64,000 nt of DNA from Dromaius novaehollandiae (lineage: Eukaryota; Chordata; Aves; Casuariiformes; Dromaiidae), in contig NC_088110.1 in NCBI RefSeq assembly GCF_036370855.1, positions 25,482,001 through 25,546,000 on the forward strand. Reading direction: 5' to 3'. A program made the position numbers and the translations under genes. This document shows positions 58,343 to 64,000 of the stretch, piece after piece. The notes under the pieces were generated by a model. The model was not told the origin of the DNA. It did not search any database and worked only from the letters and a program-made list of their open reading frames with translations. Each line of letters starts with the position of its first letter. Within the stretch, counting starts at the first letter, position 1.

Positions 58343-59065
58343 ACCGAAGGGGGACATCTCGAAGAGAAGCAGCAAGACCTGGGGATCCGGTGGTTCATTT
58401 TGGTCGTCGCCTGTGAGGCCAGCATGCAAGAGTAAGAGGAAGCTAGGAGCAGTCTCAAAAAGGTAATAGGTCTGAAAGGGAGACAGGCAAATCGAGGGCT
58501 GTCGTTCCTCCACGTAGTTAAAGACCGAGAGAGTTGTCGGTTAAGCGCATGCATACGAGGGTTTGCGAACAGTAACAATAACACTGAAGCGGAATAAAAT
58601 AAGGTTTCGTGGAAGATGGCGTTAGGAAGGTATTAGGCGACGTGCCCGCCTGCCTAATAACCTAGCCCTAATTGCTGTGTGTAACGTTTCCAGACCGTTT
58701 ACCCTGCAACGTATGGTGCAAAGTGCCATATTAAGACCTTTCCCTTAAGGAAAAGAAGAAGGAAAAAAAGAAAAAAAAGGGGGAAAAAGAAAACAGGGTA
58801 AAGAGAAAAAGATCATGCATAAACCTAAGCGTTTCACTGGAAGTAAAACGCGAGTTTATCGCTTCCTTACAGAGATGGAACCGAGGACAGCAAATGCTGA
58901 CGAGGAGAAGAGACGGACGAGCGTTTGCTTGCGGTTAATACCGAAGGGACGGGATGAAACAAGGAAGCCAGAATGCAGCGGCCCCTCGATATCACCAGGA
59001 ACTGCTACAGGAGGAGGCGTTCTGGCACGGGTAACTAGGGTAAGTATCGCTAATGACCGTTAGCA
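58343..59065 (+). other. Segment present in unit 2 but missing from unit 1
   Basis: Both units share GTCTTTTTGGTTTGTTTGGCAGGG(T/C)AG; unit 1 then goes straight to TTAGTTATTTTGGCCTCCC, while unit 2 reaches CAGTTATTTCGGCCTCCCC 0.7 kb later. The extra piece is purine-rich (AAGAAGGAAAAAAAG near 58755) and holds a candidate exon at 58873-59039. It may be an insertion in unit 2 or a loss from unit 1. Confidence 0.6.
58873..59039 (+). other. Candidate exon in unit 2, 55-codon frame
   Basis: Acceptor CGCTTCCTTACAG and donor ACTAGG/GTAAGT. An ATG at 58875 opens 55 codons, phase 0 at the donor, starting MEPRTANADEEKRRTSVCLR, a basic polar sequence. No family recognised. A second donor-like GTAACT lies at 59031. 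Confidence 0.3.
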
Positions 59066-59269
59066 GTTATTTCGGCCTCCCCGAGGCAGCGCTGAGGACT
59101 AAGTAACCTGAGGGGCTCTGGCCTGGGTTAGGGCAGAAGTGCAGGCAGGCGGGATCAGGCATTTTCCTCTCAGCTCTCCAAGCTGAATCCTAGCCCTGAA
59201 GGAAAAAGCACTGGGGGGAGGCTACTCGGACACCTGCCACGTCGAGGGCAGGGGCAGGAGCTGACCCTT

Positions 59270-59295
59270 CCCCGACGGACGGACGGACGGACAGA
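59270..59295 (+). repeat. (GACG)n tetranucleotide run
   Basis: About five GACG units followed by GACA and GACG. Confidence 0.75.
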
Positions 59296-59699
59296 CGCTG
59301 GTGCGGCGGTGACTCTTTGGATATCGTAGGTAAGGGGAGGCACGCTGGTGCCGAGCTCCAGGGCGGTTTGCCTGAACACGATGCCCGGGGCAGGAGGTTA
59401 CGCATTGTGTCCGGGGCTGGGAGCTGGTCCCCGAGTCCCATGTACTTGGGAGTGCCTGCGCTTGCCAGGGAGCCCGGTGCTGTTCCCAGAGCTGCGGGGA
59501 ATTTCCCTTGCGTTGCCTGGACCCTCGGGGCTCTTGGGGGTGTTTCCCCTCATCGCAAGGGCAGCCAGAGCCCCTCCAGGGCTGCGTGAGGTCCCCGAAC
59601 CGCTCCCGGATTTGCTTTTGGCACTCCGCAGTGTCGCTCGTGTGCCTGGGGCAGCCTGCAGGCGCCATCCTGTCAGCCGCGTTGAGCCCTGCGGCGTGC

Positions 59700-59990
59700 C
59701 TGGTGACCCCTCTGGTGTGCGCCAAGGCCCTTCCTCTGTATTTTGGTCTGCCCCAGAGCCCTGCACTTGCCCTCTGATGCCCTCAGGACCCCTCAGTTCA
59801 CATTCTGGGTTGCCCCCGAGCCCTCTGCGTGCCTTTCGGTGCGCCCCGTGGCCCCGTGTGTGTTTTGCGGCACGCCGCAGAGGTCTCTGTTTAGCTTTTT
59901 CTCCTGTCCTGGAGTTTTCTGGGTGCTTCTGGGTGTGCCCCAGGGCCCTCCTTTTGGTGCCCCCAGAGTCACTCTGTTTGCTCTATCGTT

Positions 59991-60028
<38 letters not shown>

Positions 60029-60100
60029 CTTGACTTGTGTTGCACCCAGAGCTCTCGATTTGTTCTCTTGTGCTCCGCATACTCCCCTTTCCGCACTCTA
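59700..60100 (+). repeat. Degenerate tandem repeat of about 45-60 bp interrupted by a long T tract
   Basis: Recurring GTGC-CCCAGAGCCCTC then TTTG-CTCT phrases (59745, 59812, 59875, 59935, 60045). A run of about 34 T lies at 59995-60028 inside one unit; repeat text continues on both sides, so it looks like in-place expansion and not a retroposed tail. Confidence 0.55.
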
Positions 60101-60259
60101 CACCCCAGGCAGGGCTCTCCCTTCAGCTCTCAGCAAGCTGCTGTCAGGAGAGTGGGGGTGCCTCTGCTGCCCTGGCAGCCCCAGCTGTCCCTGAAGGGGC
60201 TGATGGCCAGGCCCCCTGCCCAGTTCCTGCAGGCCCACAGCTGCGGGCCCTGGGGCTGG

Positions 60260-60905
60260 GATGAATGCCAGGGGGAGCTGGGTGGCAGGACAGGCCCCAG
60301 GTGGGGCTGATGGCAAGGGCAGGCCCACATTTGGGGGCTGGGGCCGCAGTTGGGGGGAGCTGGCGCTGGGGCAGGAGCTGGGCAGCGGAGCTGCCACGGA
60401 GCACGGCCCTTCGGGACCAGCCCGGCGGCCGCCCCGCGGAGGAGGTGAGCGGGGCCGGGGGAGGCGCACTGCAGGCTGCGGGTCCCGCATGTGCCGGGGG
60501 TCCCGGCGGCTGGGAGCGTCCCGGGGCCACGGAGGCGGGGGGAGGAAGGGGGTGCGCCGGGGCTGTGGTGCGGTTTACTGCGCGGTCGGAGGAGCGCGGG
60601 GGGGGGGTCTCCTGTGTCAGCTCGGGAGCGTGTCGGGGAGCGGGGGGAGGAGGGTCGTGGAGGGGCGGGGGCAGTGTCGGAGCTGAGGCGGGGCCGGTCG
60701 CGGGGGTGTCGGGGGAGCCCCGGGCCGGTGGTGGGGCTGGCGGGGCCGCGCTCGGGGCTCTGCGGCCGTTTCCGGGGGGGACAGGGGGGAAGGGGAAGGG
60801 GGGCGGGACGGAAAGGAACGGAATGTGCCGAGGGTCAAAGGTGCCCCAGCGCTGCGGGTGGGGGGCGGGCGTTGGGGTGCGGGAATGCGGGGAGCCGTAG
60901 CTTTC
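60260..60905 (+). promoter_or_regulatory. CpG-rich block at the end of unit 2
   Basis: Strongly GC-rich with G-runs (60600-60607, 60775, 60800) and a GAGGTGAGCG donor-like site near 60441. It lies just before the next ZNF143-like minisatellite. It is promoter-like, but no start site motif is clear. Confidence 0.4.
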
Positions 60906-60911
60906 GGCGCG

Positions 60912-61125
60912 GCATGCCGGGAGCAGTAGTCTTCCGGCACTGGGCTTCCGGTGGGGCCTGTTTGTTCTGAGCGCGGCATGCTGGGAGCGGTAGTCTTCCG
61001 GCACTGGGCTTCCGGGCGGCCATGTTGCTTGGCATGGCATGCCGGGAGCAGTAGTCTTCCGGCACTGGGCTTCCGGGCCGCCCTTTTCGCGTGCACGGTA
61101 TGCTGGGAGGTGTAGTCTTCTCAGG
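60912..61125 (+). repeat. 60-bp ZNF143/THAP11-like plus ETS minisatellite (unit 3)
   Basis: Four GCATGC-type motif copies at about 60912, 60975, 61038 and 61099. The spacer order is TTTGTTCTGAGC, ATGTTGCTTGGC, CTTTTCGCGTGC, which differs from unit 2. Confidence 0.7.
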
Positions 61126-61545
61126 CGGGGCTACTGGGTGACCATGCTGCGCCTCTCGAGGTGGCCCCGCGGGGGGGGCGGCGGCGGCAGGTCCCTGCCA
61201 GCGGGGTTCCCAGCAGGCGGCCGCGTGGCAGGCCAGGAGCTGTAGTGCCCGCTGGGTCTGTTCCTTACTGGACATGTGTCACTCACGCCTGAGTCCCCAC
61301 AGGTCACGGGGGACAGTGGAATGCCCCTGTTTTTCCCCGGTACAGGGCAGGAAGTGTTTTCCATCTCCGATGGTGTTGCAAGACAACCTTGGAAGCTCAG
61401 AAAGAGTGTTCCTGCTGTTTAAACTAGGCAGATGAGGAGAACCCCCCCCCCCCCATTTCCTGGGAGGAAATAATTCTTTAATCAAGGCCATGCTAGAAGT
61501 GCTAAAGCCTTAAAGAAATAGTAAATCAAAATGTTTTGTTTTCTA

Positions 61546-61913
61546 TGTAGACGTTGCCAATTTAGCAAAGGAATTCGAGGTATCCCCGAACTGAACTGTC
61601 CTCATTATAATACAAGAAAATCACGCCCATAGGTCAGAAAGACCTGTGCCCGGGTGAAGACCCCTCCCCTGAGCATGCGTAGTTTTAAAATGGCGTGTAA
61701 GCAATATTAGAATTGTATGTAAATCACTAACCAACCGGTGTAAGAGGGAAAGTTGCAAACCTTGCAACTTGTATAAATGCTACTTGGAAAGCCGGGGCGG
61801 GGGGGGGGAGTTGCGCTTGATTTGTGGGGAAACCACCGAGCAGCCAGGCTTGCACAACTCTGAAATAAATAAGCAAATGTCTCTCCTGAGCGTGTCATTA
61901 TTGGCTTAGTGCA
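61546..61913 (+). repeat. Solo LTR-like fossil (unit 3 copy)
   Basis: Duplicate of 53805-54175, with the same ends, TATA-like box and poly(A) signal. Its presence here results from segmental duplication and not a second insertion. Confidence 0.45.
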
Positions 61914-62259
61914 CAGCGGGCAACGAATCCGCTTTTCGGACAGCAGCGTGACCAGGCAGGGTTGTCCCCGGGGGCTGGGGCTGTCCCTCTTGGAAATGGG
62001 GAGGGCGGGAAGAGTAGGAGGGGTGCTGCGGGCTCCTGGGGGTCGTAGCTTTGCTCAGGATTGGGGCCGGTTAGGCAGCTGCTGGGAGGAGTGGCGGTGC
62101 TGGGAGGGCACGGTGCGGAGCTGTCCTGCTGTGCAGCGCAAGGGAAAGTCGACCAGCACCGTTGCTGTCCGAGGACCCTGGAACAGCCCGAGAGACCCTG
62201 GAACAGCCACCCCACGGACACCGTGTCACTGCCTCGCAAGGCCACTGCATGCAGGTACG

Positions 62260-62898
62260 TTTGACTACATCCGGCAGAAGAAATGTAAGCCGAAGGATCA
62301 GGGCAAATAGCTGCTTGTCTAGGTTTGTTACCTAGCGACGCGCTGGCAAAGCTTTTTATGAACACCCGTACTCGATCGAGTGCGTATTCATTCTGTGAAT
62401 ATTAATTACTGCCAGACCGCGTACGTCACTGATGCTTTAAAGCAAGTCCGTGGCGCTGGGGTAGCACGTGTAGTGGAGGCTAAATGCAATAATACCTCGT
62501 TTTGATGTTGTTCTCTTATACGAAAGCACTTGGAGCAGATTAAGACATTTCTCGTCCTATTTTGTTTATTGAGTGGGCCCTGATACTGGGGAGAAGCTGC
62601 CGTGAAGCAGACCTAGTAGTCAGCTTCCTTAGAGAAGGCGTCTTGTCCTGTATTTGAGGGCTTCCGGTACGTTTTGACAGACAGTAGTGAGTGACGGGTT
62701 TCCTTTGGACCCCCCGGGGAGCAGAAAGTTCTGCCGGGAAGGCAAAATGTTTCTTGCGGCTGGGTTGGAAGAAGCTGGCTGCTGATGCAAGGCAGTGACA
62801 ATTCTGGGGAGTCGCGGGAAGTTTTGAAAAGACGGTCGTTCCCTTTTCTAGAAGGCTATGCACTTCGGTTCCTAATAGCTGTAGTAATGAAGCCAGGT
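62260..62898 (+). repeat. Unit 3 copy of exon-D-like segment and tail
   Basis: Almost identical to 54522-55160, including the stop that replaces the unit 1 donor. Confidence 0.6.
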
Positions 62899-63515
62899 AA
62901 GCGTTCGGGAGGAGCCCAAGCCACTTTTGTCTAGCGAGTATTTTGCAAGGGGGGCAGGAAAGCGCTGCGCCCTGCTCCTTGCTGCCCTCGCGTGTCTGAA
63001 AGGCGGCACTGCACGCGGGAGGGGGGCGCGCTCATGGCTGCCCTCGCGTGTCGACAAGGCAGCACTGCAGCCGCCGGCGGCCACCGCTGCGTACGGAGAC
63101 CGTTGCGGGCAGCCGGCGCACACGTGCGCGCTGCCGGTCGCCGCGTTGGCCGCTACTCTGCGCTCTCTCGGGGACGGGTAAGCGCAGGGGCCGCGCTCGT
63201 GCCCCCTGCCCGGTGCTCACGGACCGGGAGCGCTTTTCCCGAGAGGGCTTTTCCTTCTCGGTGCTTCCTGGGGGCGCGGGGACGGGCAGTGCCCTCTCGG
63301 AGCTGCTCCGCGGCGCTCTCTCCCCGGGGCAGCCCCAGCGCCTGCTCGCTGAAGCCCGCCGCTCTCTCGGGCGCGGGCAGAGCAGCCTCGGGGCGCTCGC
63401 TGCTCGGCCTGAGCGCCGGGGTGGCGCGGCGGGCTGCGGTTGGCGCGCGGGAGCCGGCCGGCTGCAGCGCGGCGCTGCGACCACGCGAGGGTGGGGCCAT
63501 TGCGGGTCTGGGCTG

Positions 63516-63791
63516 CCTCGCGCTGCGCTCCCCCCGCCCCTGGCGCTGCGCTCCCCCCGCCCCTGGCGCTGCGCTCCCCCCGCCCCTGGCGCTGCGCTCC
63601 CCCCGCCCCTGGCGCTGCGCTCCCCCCGCCCCTGGCGCTGCGCTCCCCCCGCCCCTGGCGCTCCGCTCCCCCCGCCCCTGGCGCTCCGCTCCCCCCGCCC
63701 CTCGCGCTCCGCTCCCCCCGCCCCTCGCGCTCCGCTCCCCCCGCCCCTCGCGCTCCGCTCCCCCCGCCCCTCGCGCTCCCCCCGCCCCTCT
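63516..63791 (+). repeat. 23-bp C-rich minisatellite, about 12 copies (unit 3)
   Basis: Same unit as at 55776-56381 but only 12 copies against 27, showing rapid length change after the duplication. Confidence 0.9.
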
Positions 63792-63802
63792 CGCGCGGTC
63801 CT

Positions 63803-64000
63803 GGGCCGGCGCACGCGCGGTGCGGCGGCGCGAGCCCTGGGCGGCCGGCGCACGCGCGGTGCGGCGGCGCGAGCCCTGGGCGGCCGGCGCACGCGCGGTG
63901 CGGCGGCGCGAGCCCTGGGCGGCCGGCGCACGCGCGGTGCGGCGGCGCGAGCCCTGGGCGGCCGGCGCACGCGCGGTGCGGCGGCGCGAGCCCTGGGCGG
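63803..64000 (+). repeat. 39-bp NRF1-like minisatellite, at least 5 copies (unit 3, open at window end)
   Basis: Same 39-bp unit as at 56390-56809. Five copies are visible before the window stops. Confidence 0.95.

Larger units (their letters stand above)
53160..60900 (+). repeat. 7.74-kb tandem duplication, unit 2 (complete)
   Basis: From the ZNF143-like minisatellite the sequence is repeated at an offset of 7742 bp, becoming 7738 after a poly-G length change, from about 60.9 kb to the window end. Between 53.4 and 55.7 kb only scattered substitutions separate the copies (for example at 53394, 53655, 53812, 54030), roughly half a percent by eye. Order: minisatellite, LTR-like element, exon-D-like segment, promoter with two minisatellites, YY1 site, unit body. 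Confidence 0.9.
60901..64000 (+). repeat. 7.74-kb tandem duplication, unit 3 (cut by the window end)
   Basis: Near-identical repeat of 53160 onward. It ends inside the 39-bp minisatellite. Internal minisatellites differ in copy number from unit 2, while single-copy DNA between them is almost unchanged. Confidence 0.9.

Noticed and set aside
59995-60028. T34 tract as the tail of a retroposed gene
   Set aside because: The same degenerate repeat continues on both sides and no gene body is attached.
63032-63970. 312-codon minus-strand frame
   Set aside because: The same minisatellite artefact in the unit 3 copy.
1-64000. CRISPR arrays, bacterial operons, tRNA or rRNA genes
   Set aside because: None seen. 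The genes are clearly vertebrate and intron-bearing, and the tandem repeats have no spacer pattern.

Overview
The window looks like a bird chromosome, probably galliform and homologous to chicken chromosome 11. The bases for this are intron-rich vertebrate genes, compact CpG-island promoters, sparse CR1-like remnants, and a gene order (ADAT1 - GABARAPL2 - TMEM231 - CHST5/6) that matches human 16q23.1 as I know it. No alignment was run, so the species is an inference.

Positions 1-42,000 are an ordinary AT-rich genic segment. The last two coding exons of ADAT1 (+) lie at 2410-2496 and 10513-10645. They converge on GABARAPL2 (-), whose four coding exons lie between 16744 and 23890 and add up to exactly 117 codons plus stop. 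GABARAPL2 and TMEM231 (+, seven exons, 24414-29036, 320 residues) are divergent and share a 523-bp bidirectional CpG-island promoter with ETS, CRE and RFX X-box-like sites. TMEM231 carries a minor-spliceosome (U12-type) intron before its last exon. An orphan CpG island at about 31.85-32.57 kb probably supplies the untranslated first exon of CHST5/6 (+), whose coding sequence is one exon at 39770-40951.

From about 43.9 kb to the end the DNA changes character. It becomes a GC-rich nest of tandem duplications: a short old fragment (43.9-44.1 kb), a diverged unit (about 44.4-52.4 kb), and a 7.74-kb unit (about 53.16-60.9 kb) that starts again almost unchanged at about 60.9 kb and runs off the window. 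The units carry repeated promoter-type sequence: perfect NRF1 octamers, a YY1-type AAGATGGCGGC at the presumed start site, a 60-bp minisatellite combining a ZNF143/THAP11-like motif with an ETS motif, a 23-bp C-rich minisatellite (27 against 12 copies) and a 39-bp NRF1-like minisatellite (11 copies) that is single-copy in the older unit. A solo LTR-like fossil is carried along in the duplication.

I see no recognised protein family in the array. A few exon-sized open segments with good splice sites (48639-48710, 49194-49277, 49505-49716, 51116-51202, 58873-59039) suggest a spliced transcript, coding or not, from each NRF1/YY1 promoter. The very long open frames in the minisatellites are composition artefacts. 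The array of self-amplifying promoter modules is the most unusual thing in the window.
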